Source: JAUIEH01 sp964483375
GTDB lineage: Bacteria; Pseudomonadota; Alphaproteobacteria; Caulobacterales; Maricaulaceae
DNA: 55,927 nucleotides
Assembly (NCBI GenBank): GCA_964483375.1
Contig: CAZABJ010000011.1
Span: 1-55,927 of the forward strand
Direction of reading: 5' to 3'
A program made the translations under genes and the position numbers. Below are positions 23,042 to 31,504 of this stretch, one piece after another; the stretch's first letter is position 1; the number at the start of each line of letters is the position of its first letter. Below the pieces are notes generated by a model. It saw nothing but the letters and a program-made list of their open reading frames with translations, was not told the origin of the DNA and ran no database searches.

Positions 23042-25102
23042 ATGTCCGCCGCAGACAGCCTGGCTCAAAAGCCCGACGCCGACCGCAATGACGCCGGCGA
23101 GACGGGGCTCTCCGGCCCGCCCGCGCTGATCCCCCAGCCCGTCGCGACGGAGGAGCCGATTTGGACGCCGGACCCCCAGCGCGCAGGCCAAACTCTGATG
23201 GCGGGATTTTGCCGCGATGTGGCGGATATCGACCCGCTCGCGCCGGACGCCTATGAGACCTTGCACGCCTGGTCGCTGGAAAACCCCGCGCGGTTCTGGA
23301 GCGCGGTATGGGACGCCTGCGGGCTGAAGGGCGAGAAGGGCGGCCGCCAGCTCGTCGAAGGCGACCGCATGCCCGGGGCGCGTTTCTTCCCCGACGCCCG
23401 GCTGAATGTGGCGGAGAACCTCATCGAGCGCGGCGGCGCGAGCGATGAGACCATCGTGTTCTGGACGGAGACCGGCCGCCGCGGGGTCTGGACCCGCCGC
23501 GAGCTGAAAGAGAAGTGCGGGCGCTTCGCCTCCGCTTTGGCGGCGGTCGGTGTGCGGCCCGGCGATCGGGTGGCCGCGCTGATGCCGAACATGCCCGAAA
23601 CCGCGGCGGCGTTTATCGGGTCGGCGTGGGTGGGGGCGACGTTTGCGTCCTGCTCACCGGATTTCGGGGTGGACGCGGTCGCAGACCGTTTCGGGCAAAT
23701 TGAGCCGCGCGTTCTCGTGGCTTGCGCGGGCTATCGCTACAACGGCAAGCTCTACGACATCACCGCGAAGCTTCAAGAAATCAAATATCGTGTGCCCAGC
23801 ATCGAAGCGGTGATCGTCGTGCCGTTCGAGGGCGACGCCCGGGCGCTGACCGGCTATCCCGCGTTCACGCTTTGGAACGACTTTCTCGCGATCGGCGAGG
23901 GCGGCGGGCAGCCTTACTCCCCGGTGAGTTTCGATCATCCGCTCTACATCCTGTTTTCGAGCGGGACGTCGGGCAAACCCAAATGCATCGTTCACGGCTC
24001 CGGCCGGGCGCTTTTGCAGCACCTCAAAGAGCATAAGCTGCACTGCGACGTCCGCCCGCGCGACCGCATGTTCTATTACACCACCACCGGGTGGATGATG
24101 TGGAACTGGCTGATGTCGGGCTTGGGCGCGGGCGCGACGCTCTTGCTCTATGACGGTTCGCCCTTCGCCATGGATGGCGATATTCTGTTCAAGATTGCGG
24201 AGGCTGAGCGCGCCACCTTTATGGGGCTGTCAGCGAAATATATAGACACCGTGCGCAAGCAAGGGCGTCGGCCGCGCGAGCGCTTTAATCTTGAAAGCGT
24301 GCGGTTGATCACCTCGACGGGCTCGCCTCTGTCCGCGGACGGCTTCGACTTCGTGTCCGACGCGGTTTCTCCCACCGCGCAGCTGGCGTCCATCACCGGC
24401 GGGACCGACATCGTTTCTTGCTTCATGCTCGGAAATCCCTTGTCGGCGGTCTATCGCGGGGAGATCCAAGGGCCTGGCTTGGGCATGGCGGTGGACGTGT
24501 TTGATGACGACGCCACGCCGGTGGAGTTCGGTCAGGGCGAGTTGGTCTGCACCAAACCGTTCCCCTCAATGCCCGTAGGTTTCTGGGACGACGCCGACGG
24601 CGCGCGTTATCACGCCGCCTATTTCCATATGTTCCCTGGCATCTGGCGGCACGGCGACTGGATCGAGCGGACCGTGAACGGCGGCTACCTCGTTCACGGA
24701 CGCTCTGACGCCACGCTGAACCCCGGCGGAGTGCGCATCGGAACTGCGGAGATCTATCGCCAGGTCGAGGGCATGGAGGAAGTGCTTGAGGCGGTCGCAG
24801 TGGGGCAGGAGTGGCGCGAAGACGTGCGCGTGGTCTTGTTCGTGCGCTTGCGCGAGGGCATGACGCTTGACGACACGCTGAGCCGTCGGCTTCGCAATCG
24901 TATCCGCGAAGGCGCAAGCCCCCGTCACGTGCCCGCTAAAATCATTCAGGTGACCGACATCCCGCGAACCAAAAACGGCAAGGTGACGGAGCTTGCGGTT
25001 CGCGACGCCATCCATGGTCGTCAGGTCAAGAACCTCGATGCGCTCGCCAACCCCGCGGCGTTGGCGCTTTATACAGACTTGGCCGCCCTCAAGACCGACT
25101 GA
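23042..25102 (+). CDS. Acetoacetyl-CoA synthetase
   Basis: A 686-aa AMP-forming ligase that converts acetoacetate, ATP and CoA to acetoacetyl-CoA. It has the acetyl-CoA-synthetase-type N-terminal region, the P-loop ILFSSGTSGKPKCIVHG, the YYTTTGWMMWNW segment typical of acetoacetate-CoA ligases, the HGRSDATLNPGGVRIGTAEIY hinge region and a C-terminal PRTKNGKVTELAV with the catalytic lysine. The length is normal for the family. The start is set at the ATG at 23042 after GGGAGATG; a longer open frame upstream lacks conservation and crosses the structured intergenic region. It stands alone and may link ketone-body or polyhydroxyalkanoate breakdown to acyl-CoA pools. Confidence 0.92.
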   Translation: MSAADSLAQKPDADRNDAGETGLSGPPALIPQPVATEEPIWTPDPQRAGQTLMAGFCRDVADIDPLAPDAYETLHAWSLENPARFWSAVWDACGLKGEKGGRQLVEGDRMPGARFFPDARLNVAENLIERGGASDETIVFWTETGRRGVWTRRELKEKCGRFASALAAVGVRPGDRVAALMPNMPETAAAFIGSAWVGATFASCSPDFGVDAVADRFGQIEPRVLVACAGYRYNGKLYDITAKLQEIKYRVPSIEAVIVVPFEGDARALTGYPAFTLWNDFLAIGEGGGQPYSPVSFDHPLYILFSSGTSGKPKCIVHGSGRALLQHLKEHKLHCDVRPRDRMFYYTTTGWMMWNWLMSGLGAGATLLLYDGSPFAMDGDILFKIAEAERATFMGLSAKYIDTVRKQGRRPRERFNLESVRLITSTGSPLSADGFDFVSDAVSPTAQLASITGGTDIVSCFMLGNPLSAVYRGEIQGPGLGMAVDVFDDDATPVEFGQGELVCTKPFPSMPVGFWDDADGARYHAAYFHMFPGIWRHGDWIERTVNGGYLVHGRSDATLNPGGVRIGTAEIYRQVEGMEEVLEAVAVGQEWREDVRVVLFVRLREGMTLDDTLSRRLRNRIREGASPRHVPAKIIQVTDIPRTKNGKVTELAVRDAIHGRQVKNLDALANPAALALYTDLAALKTD

Positions 25103-25106
25103 CGGT

Positions 25107-26477
25107 TTATCCGGGGGCGCGGGCGAACGGCGCGTAAACGGGGTCAAGGTCGTTCAAGTCCTCAAGCGGCGCGCGGAACGCGTCGCTGTCGTCCGAGATT
25201 ACGCAGGCGGATTGAAGGGCCGCCCATGCCTCCGCAGTCATGACCGGTGTGAACGGGTCAGACTGCGCCTCCGCCGCCGCGCGCACCATCGCCGCGCGGC
25301 CGAAGGGGTTGGGATGGGTCGACAGAAGACTGTCCGAACCATCGTCCGCGGTGGCTCTCTGCGCTTGGACGGCGGGGCCGTCGGACTGCACGACGCCGTA
25401 CGTTTGACCCAGCCCGAAATAGACCCGGCAGGCCGGCGCCTCAGCGGTTTCCGGCGAGGCTCGGCAATCGGCATAGGCTTCCATGAACTCACGGTGACGC
25501 TCTTCCGGGGTCAGCGGGCGATAGAAGTCCGTCCCGAATGCGATGAACAAATCGGCGAGAGGGTCGAGGTTGTAGTTGAGCGCCGCGAGCGTTTCGACCG
25601 CCACTCTGTCAGCTTCATTCTCCGCCCGCCGGGAGTAGCTGAGCGAAGTCAAGCCGCGCATGATCACCGCGCCGCCCGCATCGGACATGCCCCCGGCGAG
25701 GCTGGCGACCACGGCGGCAAGACCGGCTTGGCTGATAAGGGCGGATAGGGAATGGCGTTCGGCCACATGGCCGATTTCATGGGCGAGCACGCCGGCGAGC
25801 TGTTCGGGCCCGGTCATTTCGGCCAAGAGCGCTTCGGTGACCACCACCCGACCGCCGGGCAACGCAAACGCATTCGCCTGCCAGGCGTCACGAATTTCGG
25901 CGCGGATTTCGAAGGGTGAGGGCGCGTGGACCGCCAAACGCGCGACAAGTTCGTTCAGGGCGGCGTCGGCCGCGCTGCCGCCCTTCTGTATGCCCGTGCA
26001 ACGCTCGCCGAAGTGCCAGCTTTCTTCAATCTGCGCATAAACCCGTTCGCCGATGCGGGTCTCAACCGGGGGCGGGACAAACGCCGCCAACGCCCGCGCC
26101 GCACGGGGCGCGCTGTCGAAGATGGTCGCGACAAAGGCCGCCGAAAGGAGCCCAAACGCGATGGCGCGGCCGGCGACGCGCATCGCCCCGGCGCGAGGCG
26201 GAAACGCGTTCGGCGCGCGGCTTCGCAGCGCTTTTCGTGCAAAACCCTTGGGATCGTCGATTTGGAGCCGTGCGCCAGGCCCCCACATCCGCCTAAGGCG
26301 CAAACGCCCCAGCGCGCGGTCAAAGCCGGTTACGGTGAGTTCGGCGTAAGGCCACCGTTCAACAGCGCCGTCGCGATGGATCGCCAGCGCGTCGGGTTCG
26401 AATACGGCTTCGACATCGTGTCGTTGGGCGTTGTCGCCGTCGAACAAGCGGGCGGGGAAGGTCGTTCTCTCGCTCAT
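25107..26477 (-). CDS. M48 family metalloprotease with membrane segment
   Basis: A 456-aa protein. The zinc-protease motif is VLAHEIGHVAERHS, with the third ligand in the SRRAENEADRVAVE segment, as in M48 (Oma1/BepA-like) proteases. The N-terminal 90 residues form a PH-like cytosolic domain (GDNAQRHDVEAVFEPDALAIHRDG). A single membrane segment follows (AIAFGLLSAAFVATIF), after which comes the protease domain, probably periplasmic. The start is the ATG that overlaps the stop of the DUF898 gene (ATGA); a longer frame upstream is the shadow of that gene. It probably serves envelope protein quality control; substrates are unknown. Confidence 0.9.
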   Translation of the reverse strand: MSERTTFPARLFDGDNAQRHDVEAVFEPDALAIHRDGAVERWPYAELTVTGFDRALGRLRLRRMWGPGARLQIDDPKGFARKALRSRAPNAFPPRAGAMRVAGRAIAFGLLSAAFVATIFDSAPRAARALAAFVPPPVETRIGERVYAQIEESWHFGERCTGIQKGGSAADAALNELVARLAVHAPSPFEIRAEIRDAWQANAFALPGGRVVVTEALLAEMTGPEQLAGVLAHEIGHVAERHSLSALISQAGLAAVVASLAGGMSDAGGAVIMRGLTSLSYSRRAENEADRVAVETLAALNYNLDPLADLFIAFGTDFYRPLTPEERHREFMEAYADCRASPETAEAPACRVYFGLGQTYGVVQSDGPAVQAQRATADDGSDSLLSTHPNPFGRAAMVRAAAEAQSDPFTPVMTAEAWAALQSACVISDDSDAFRAPLEDLNDLDPVYAPFARAPG

Positions 26478-27622
26478 ATCGCCCCCATGTCGAAAGCGTC
26501 GGCGAGACCTTCCCCGCCGTCTCGGCCATGGGCGGGGGCGGCGCGCAATTGGGCCGGATCGACAGGCCAGGTGGCGCTCAGATTTCCGATGATCGCGCGG
26601 ATGCGGCGGGCCTGCGCGATGGGCTGGGCGAGCCCCAGAGTGAAGACCATCAATAGCGCGTTTGAGAGCCTCATCATGGCGAAGCGCCACCCGTCGAGGG
26701 ACAGCGTGAAGCGCATGCCGCCCAGCCGGACGCCCGCTGCGATCCAGCGCAGCATCGCGGCCTCGTAAAACGAGAACGCAAACTGGGCGAATAAAAGGAT
26801 CAGTCCGTAGCTCAGGAGCACAGGCAGGATGATAAGAACGGAAGTCATGTCACCGGCGTCGGGAATGGGGGTCCCGGAGGCGTCGGTCGCCGATTGTGAG
26901 ACAAAAGCGACCACCGCCAGCGTGATGGTGCTTGCGATGAACGGGATGACGATGCTGCCCACCACGGTGAGCACCCAACCAAGCGCGAACAGCGTATAGA
27001 CGCCCTCGCCGTCGTCCTCGAACTCGAAGTCCTTGTCTCCCACTGTCGTGCGCCGCCACACATGGCGGGCGAGCACCTTGCGGCGATAGGGGATGGTCCA
27101 GCCCAAGCTCAGGACGCCAAGCATGAACAAGCCCAAGGATTTCAGGGCGAACGGCCAAGCCGAACCGGTTTGACCGAACCGCAGGCCCCGCCACAGCGTG
27201 CGCCGCATCCGGTATCGTCGCGCCCGAAACACCGCCGCTCCCACCAGCCCCCGCGCCAGCAGATAGATGAACGGCGTCCAGAGGAACAAAAGCGGTTGGT
27301 TCCAAAGCGCGCGAATGACTTCCACAGTGAACGAAGCGAGCGCCAAGGGAGCGAGGATGACGAAAGCGATGAACAGCGCGCCGAAGAACAGCTCGCGCGG
27401 CCGGCCGGCATATTCGAGCGGGTCGCCGTCGAAGGTGATGCGCGACCAAATCGCGTCGCGGACGTCTGTTCGCGCCCAGAAGCGATAGAGAAAAAGCGTG
27501 GACAGGTTCAGGACGCCGTTGCGCACCGCCAAGGGCGCGAGCGCGCCGTCACCGCCTGCATAGGCGATGGGGAACGCGTCGCCTGGGGCGGCCGCCTCTG
27601 TGCGCCTGTCGTCCATATCCAA
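26474..27622 (-). CDS. DUF898 (YjgN-like) multi-pass membrane protein
   Basis: A 382-aa polytopic inner-membrane protein of the YjgN/DUF898 family. The conserved N-terminal GVLNLSTLFLYRFWARTDVR segment is followed by about six hydrophobic segments, with LYRFWARTDVRDAIW and GWTIPYRRK motifs between them. In many proteobacteria it is encoded directly upstream of an M48 protease, as here, where the two overlap by four bases. The pair probably acts together in the envelope; no molecular function is known. An 18-bp palindrome lies 67 bp upstream of the start. Confidence 0.88.
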   Translation of the reverse strand: MDMDDRRTEAAAPGDAFPIAYAGGDGALAPLAVRNGVLNLSTLFLYRFWARTDVRDAIWSRITFDGDPLEYAGRPRELFFGALFIAFVILAPLALASFTVEVIRALWNQPLLFLWTPFIYLLARGLVGAAVFRARRYRMRRTLWRGLRFGQTGSAWPFALKSLGLFMLGVLSLGWTIPYRRKVLARHVWRRTTVGDKDFEFEDDGEGVYTLFALGWVLTVVGSIVIPFIASTITLAVVAFVSQSATDASGTPIPDAGDMTSVLIILPVLLSYGLILLFAQFAFSFYEAAMLRWIAAGVRLGGMRFTLSLDGWRFAMMRLSNALLMVFTLGLAQPIAQARRIRAIIGNLSATWPVDPAQLRAAPAHGRDGGEGLADAFDMGAI

Positions 27623-27688
27623 ATGCCCTCAAAAGACCCCAAGGCCCGGGTCCCAGGGTTATCGCAAAAAATCCGCCCGGCGTTGAAT

Positions 27689-27706
27689 GTGTGCGGCGCC
27701 GCACAC
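27689..27706. promoter_or_regulatory. 18-bp perfect palindrome, possible operator
   Basis: GTGTGCGGCGCCGCACAC is a perfect inverted repeat with no loop, in the spacer between the divergent DUF898 operon and the Cys-rich protein gene. It has no T-run on either side, so a regulator binding site is more likely than a terminator. Confidence 0.4.
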
Positions 27707-27793
27707 CGTTTGTTCACCCTGCTGCGCGTAAGTTCGCCTCTGTCGCATGAACGGACCCCTTTTTCTGCGGCTTACCATTCTGACCTTCCCCAA

Positions 27794-27826
27794 GCTCGGC
27801 CGCCGACACGGCCGGGCGTTTTTTTT
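27794..27826 (+). terminator. Orphan intrinsic terminator
   Basis: GCTCGGCCG / CGGCCGGGC pair over 9 bp (one T-G) around CCGACA, followed by G and eight Ts. It points rightwards, yet no plus-strand gene ends in the preceding 2.6 kb. It stands 75 bp before the Cys-rich protein gene, so it ends a small RNA or attenuates that gene. Confidence 0.7.
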
Positions 27827-27900
27827 GGTCATCGCGATGATTGACTCGTTGGGGTGTCGCCCATAAGGCGCGCCCCTGACAGAACGAGGGCGGCACACCC

Positions 27901-28449
27901 ATGGGCGCGACGAGCGAAGGCGAACCCGAGGATCCGGCGTTAAGAGCGGATTGCTCACGCTGCGAGGCGCTGTGCTGTGTGGCCTTCGCCTTTGATCGGT
28001 CGCAGGGCTTCCCGGTGGACAAACCCAATGGCGAGCCCTGCGCGCATTTGAAATGCGATCAGCGCTGCGGGATTTACGAACAACGCGGCGACGAGGGCTA
28101 TGGCCCATGCATCGGCTATGACTGTTTCGGCGCGGGTCAACGGGTCGTCCAGGACCTGTTCTCGGGCCAAAGCTGGCGCGACGCCGCCGAATTGCTGCCC
28201 GATATGGTCGCGGCGTTCGTAATCCTCGCGCGGATTCATGAACTTCGCGCGATGCTGATCCGCGCGGGGACGTTGCCGCTCACGAGCGAGGAGCGCGAGC
28301 GCGTCACGGCGTTCGACGCTGAGCTGGACCCGCCGGAAGGCTGGTCTCAGTTAGACTTGGCGGCGTTCGACATCGAAGACGCCGACAGCCGGACCCGGAC
28401 GTTCCTCGCCAGTCTCAGGCGCCATTTCGTGCGCCCTGGCGCGGGCTGA
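27901..28449 (+). CDS. Cys-rich protein, 182 aa, resembling the N-terminal module of actinobacterial pentapeptide-repeat proteins
   Basis: The first 80 residues hold nine cysteines (18, 21, 25, 26, 47, 52, 56, 70, 75) in a C-x2-C-x3-CC ... C-x4-C-x3-C ... C-x4-C pattern with GFPVDKPNGEPC and YDCFGAGQRVVQ. From memory this resembles the N-terminal part of some pentapeptide-repeat proteins, but no pentapeptide repeats follow; the C-terminal half is helical. It may bind a metal or iron-sulfur cluster. The start ATG follows GAGGGCGG. Function unknown. The terminator 75 bp upstream may regulate it. Confidence 0.75.
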   Translation: MGATSEGEPEDPALRADCSRCEALCCVAFAFDRSQGFPVDKPNGEPCAHLKCDQRCGIYEQRGDEGYGPCIGYDCFGAGQRVVQDLFSGQSWRDAAELLPDMVAAFVILARIHELRAMLIRAGTLPLTSEERERVTAFDAELDPPEGWSQLDLAAFDIEDADSRTRTFLASLRRHFVRPGAG

Positions 28450-28493
28450 CCCCGAGCAAGGCGGGGCGTTCCCGAACGGCATGGCGCTGACGG

Positions 28494-28688
28494 ATTGCCT
28501 GTCGCTTGGCCCGTCCCGGAGTCAAGCACGCAGACGCCTAAGCGGCCCCCCACGCGCGCTTCAAGATCGGCGAATGCGCGAGCCCTTGATCTTGGTGCAT
28601 ATCGGCTCTCGCACCCGGCTGCGAAAAGCGAAAGCGCAAGTGACCCGCCCGCAACGCCGAGAACATTGCGTCGATTCCACAGCGTCAT
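28494..28688 (-). pseudogene. Remnant of a class A beta-lactamase gene (5' part only)
   Basis: The frame encodes a signal sequence with twin Arg (RRNVLGVAGGSLALSLFAAGC), which could be a Tat or lipoprotein signal. The start of a class A beta-lactamase follows (LEARVGGRLGVCVLDSGTGQATG). At about 28494 the similarity stops. The expected S-x-x-K active-site helix does not follow in any of the three frames, and the neighbouring gene begins 45 bp further on. The catalytic domain is therefore missing. It lies about 100 bp downstream of tRNA-Ser. Confidence 0.6.
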
Positions 28689-28789
28689 GGCGTCGGCGAA
28701 CGATGACGATGGTCGGCGGTTCGCCTTGTTATTCATTGCTCCAGTCCCAAATCTGGCCGCTTTGCGAAGAGAGGCGCGTTCCGGCGGCA

Positions 28790-28879
28790 TGGCGGGCAGG
28801 GAGGGATTCGAACCCCCGAGACGCGTCAACGCCTAACGGTTTTCAAGACCGCCGCCTTCAACCACTCGGCCACCTGCCC
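28790..28879 (-). tRNA. tRNA-Ser (anticodon TGA)
   Basis: A 90-nt class II tRNA. The acceptor GGGCAGG pairs with CCTGCCC. The anticodon loop contains TGA within GCGGTCTTGAAAACCGT, followed by a long variable arm and a T arm GGGGGTTCGAATCCCTC, with CCA encoded (28790-28792). Confidence 0.95.
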
Positions 28880-29109
28880 GGCGGAGGGGTTGTAGCAGCG
28901 TCTCCCTAGCGCGGGAAAGCGGCGGGGAAACGGCGAAGCTTCTAGTCAAATTCGCCTCAATTGCATCGGCCGGACCCAACGCCGAGGCAACCAAATCCCT
29001 TAGAGCCGCGTTCAAGTCATTTGGTCTATACCGTGCATGCGCAGCCGGAAAACCGGCGCGCACGGGGTCCGAGCGGCCAAAGCGCCGCTTATGCGAAGGG
29101 AAGGCCAGA

Positions 29110-30207
29110 ATGGTTCGCCGTCCTCGCCGTCGTTTGACGACGGCTGTTAGTCTGTCCGTGCTTGCGGGCGTCTCCGTCTTTGCGCCGCTGCTCCTCATCG
29201 AGGCCGCCGCCGCTCAGGAGAACCGCCATGGCGCCCGTTGGGGCGCGCCGACCAATCTCTATGAGGGGAGTTCAGCGGCCGTGACCGCCTCGCTGGCGCC
29301 TTTACAGGGAGACGGCTCCGCTCGTCCCGTTCCTGTGATCATGGCGCCGGGGGAACGGTTCTCCGCCGCCCGCATCAACGTCACCGCCACCGCGCCGCCG
29401 CGAACCAGTTCGCCGCCGCCGCGAGCCGCCGCCGCACCCCCCCACGACGTCCTGAGCTCTTTGACCGAGAGCCGCGGCGGCCCCCGGCCGCACCGCAAAA
29501 TCGGCGCGCCCTATCAGGTAAGCGGAATCTGGTATGTGCCCGCGCGGGACGACGACTACGCCGAGACCGGCGTGGCCAGTTGGTATGGTCCAGGTTTTCA
29601 CGGTCGGGAGACGGCCAATGGCGAGATTTTCGACGAAAACCTCATGACGGCCGCCCACCCGACTTTGCCCTTGCCCTCGATAGCGCGGGTCACGAACACG
29701 GAGAACGGGGCGAGCATTTTGGTTCGGGTCAACGATCGCGGCCCGTTCGCCCGGGACCGCATCATCGATCTGTCCCGTCGCGCCGCCCAAGTTTTGGGGT
29801 TTGAGGATCAAGGCACCGCCCCGGTGTTGGTCGAATTCGTGGGCGATGCGCCGCTGCCGGGCGAAACCCCGTCCCGCGCCTTTGCGTCATTGGTGCGCGG
29901 AGAAGCGCAAAGCGCCGCGACCCCTGCCACGCCGCGCAGCCGTCACGCGACGGCGCCGGCCCGGGCGCAGACGGCGGGCGAGGACATGTTCGTCCAAACC
30001 GGCGCCTTCTCGACAATCGAACGCGCACGCGCCGCGCTCGCCCAGGCGGGCGGCATGCCCGGCTTCGTCCAAACGGCTTGGGTGAACGACCGGACCCTCT
30101 ACAGGGTTCTGGTGGGACCGTGGGACAGCGAGCGCGCTGCTGAGGCGGCGCGCAGCCGCGTGGCCCGCCAAGGCTTCCCAGATGCTCGCGTGGTGAGCAC
30201 GTTCTGA
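29110..30207 (+). CDS. rlpA: RlpA family septal-ring lytic transglycosylase with SPOR domain
   Basis: A 365-aa exported protein. A Sec signal peptide (about residues 1-36, after a basic MVRRPRRR start) is followed by a disordered Ala/Pro-rich linker. The double-psi beta-barrel domain has GVASWYGPGFHGRETANGE and RVNDRGPFARDRIIDLS, including the conserved catalytic Asp. A C-terminal SPOR domain (about 290-365, FVQTGAFSTIERA) binds denuded septal peptidoglycan. The upstream 230 bp, after tRNA-Ser, should hold its promoter, but I cannot place one with confidence. It starts a rightward block of seven genes. Confidence 0.92.
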   Translation: MVRRPRRRLTTAVSLSVLAGVSVFAPLLLIEAAAAQENRHGARWGAPTNLYEGSSAAVTASLAPLQGDGSARPVPVIMAPGERFSAARINVTATAPPRTSSPPPRAAAAPPHDVLSSLTESRGGPRPHRKIGAPYQVSGIWYVPARDDDYAETGVASWYGPGFHGRETANGEIFDENLMTAAHPTLPLPSIARVTNTENGASILVRVNDRGPFARDRIIDLSRRAAQVLGFEDQGTAPVLVEFVGDAPLPGETPSRAFASLVRGEAQSAATPATPRSRHATAPARAQTAGEDMFVQTGAFSTIERARAALAQAGGMPGFVQTAWVNDRTLYRVLVGPWDSERAAEAARSRVARQGFPDARVVSTF

Positions 30208-30249
30208 ACCGACGGCTTTCGTCGCAGGGGAAAAACCCGATAGGTATGA

Positions 30250-30274
30250 GCGGGGCCGCGGCGTGCGGCCCCGC
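30250..30274 (+). other. Stem-loop between rlpA and dacA
   Basis: GCGGGGCCGC and GCGGCCCCGC pair perfectly over 10 bp around GGCGT. No T-run follows, so it may stabilise an mRNA end or act as a weak terminator. It covers a GTG at 30263, which argues against that codon being the dacA start. Confidence 0.5.
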
Positions 30275-30313
30275 AGCTCGTTGGCATGTCTAGGAACGAG
30301 GGAGTTCGTTTCG

Positions 30314-31504
30314 GTGGTTTGGTCCCGCATAAGTTTCGTCGCAGTCCTTATCGTCACCGCGATGGCGGCCGCGCCTTCCGCGCTCGCACAGGGCCTGGGG
30401 TTTGAGAGCCAGGCCCGTCACGCGGTGATCATGGATTACGAAACCGGGATCGTCCTGCACGATCACAACGGCGATGCGCCGATGCCGCCCGCTTCGATGA
30501 GCAAGCTCATGACGGCGTTCATGGTTTTCGAAGCGATTGAGGCGGGCGCGCTGACCTTGGAGGATGAACTCCTGGTCAGTGAAAACGCATGGCGCAGGGG
30601 GGGCGCGGCGACCGGCGGCTCCACGATGTTCTTGGAAGTGAATTCACGCGTTTCGGTGAGCGATCTGTTGCGCGGTGTCATCGTGCAGTCGGGCAATGAC
30701 GCTTGCATCGTGCTCGCCGAGGCGCTGGCTGGCTCGGAAGAGGCGTTTGCGCGCGCGATGACCGCGCGGGCTCAAGAACTCGGATTGTCGAGCGCCAGCT
30801 TCGCCAACGCCACCGGTTGGCCCCATCCCGAGCACCGGATCAGCGCGCGTGACCTGGCTGAGCTGGCGCGCATCATCATCCGCGACCATGGCGATCTCTA
30901 TCGGCTCTACGCCGAAACCGAATTCACCTGGAACGGCATCCGCCAAACCAATCGCAATCCGCTTTTGGGGACCTTTGCGGGGGCGGACGGCCTGAAAACG
31001 GGACATACGGAAGAGTCCGGTTATGGTCTCGTCGGCTCGGCGGTGCGCGATGGGGTGCGTCGCATCATCGTCTTCAACGGGACGGAGTCGATCCTTGCGC
31101 GCTCCCAGGAGGCCGAGCGGTTGATGCGTGCGGCGTTTGCGGAGTTCCGCATTCACACGCTGTTTGAGGCCGGCGAGGAAGTGGCGAGCGCGCCCGTCCT
31201 GTTGGGGGAAGAAAACGCCGTGGGCCTGAGCGTCGTGGACGACGTCACCTTCGGCTACCACACGCTAACCGCCCGCAACGCGGAAGTCGGCGTGGTCTAT
31301 GACGGGCCGCTTCGCGCGCCGATAACGGCGGGTACGGAAGTCGGGCGGCTGCGCATCGACCTGCCCGGCGGGGCGGTGGTGGAGACCCCGGTCGTCGCCA
31401 ACGCCGATGTCGCCGAGATCGGCAGGGTCGACCGCGCGCTTGCGGCGTTGACCCATCTCATCCGTGAGTCCGCACAAACATCTGAGGCGGGCGAAGAGGG
31501 GTGA
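30314..31504 (+). CDS. dacA: D-alanyl-D-alanine carboxypeptidase (penicillin-binding protein, S11 family)
   Basis: A 396-aa exported serine peptidase that trims the terminal D-Ala of peptidoglycan stem peptides. After a signal peptide (ISFVAVLIVTAMAAAPSALAQ) it has the active-site tetrad SMSK in PPASMSKLMTAF, the SGN triad in QSGNDACIVLAEAL, and KTG in DGLKTGHTEESG. A C-terminal beta domain (PBP5_C-like) follows, presumably with membrane association. The GTG at 30314, with GAGGGA upstream, places the signal peptide at the N-terminus. Its stop overlaps the tmk start (GTGA). Confidence 0.92.
   Translation: MVWSRISFVAVLIVTAMAAAPSALAQGLGFESQARHAVIMDYETGIVLHDHNGDAPMPPASMSKLMTAFMVFEAIEAGALTLEDELLVSENAWRRGGAATGGSTMFLEVNSRVSVSDLLRGVIVQSGNDACIVLAEALAGSEEAFARAMTARAQELGLSSASFANATGWPHPEHRISARDLAELARIIIRDHGDLYRLYAETEFTWNGIRQTNRNPLLGTFAGADGLKTGHTEESGYGLVGSAVRDGVRRIIVFNGTESILARSQEAERLMRAAFAEFRIHTLFEAGEEVASAPVLLGEENAVGLSVVDDVTFGYHTLTARNAEVGVVYDGPLRAPITAGTEVGRLRIDLPGGAVVETPVVANADVAEIGRVDRALAALTHLIRESAQTSEAGEEG

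Noticed and set aside
22717..23091. Plus-strand frames of 72 and 124 codons before acetoacetyl-CoA synthetase
   Set aside because: They run through the terminator stem and into the synthetase gene in another frame; composition is non-coding.
27747..27865. Small frame opening MNGPLFLRLTILTFPKLG across the orphan terminator
   Set aside because: It reads through the terminator stem and its T-run and has no ribosome binding site; the T-run makes its FFLV stretch look coding by accident.
28440..28480. Short CCCCG/CGGGG hairpin after the Cys-rich gene
   Set aside because: Only five base pairs with no T-run; too weak to call as a terminator.
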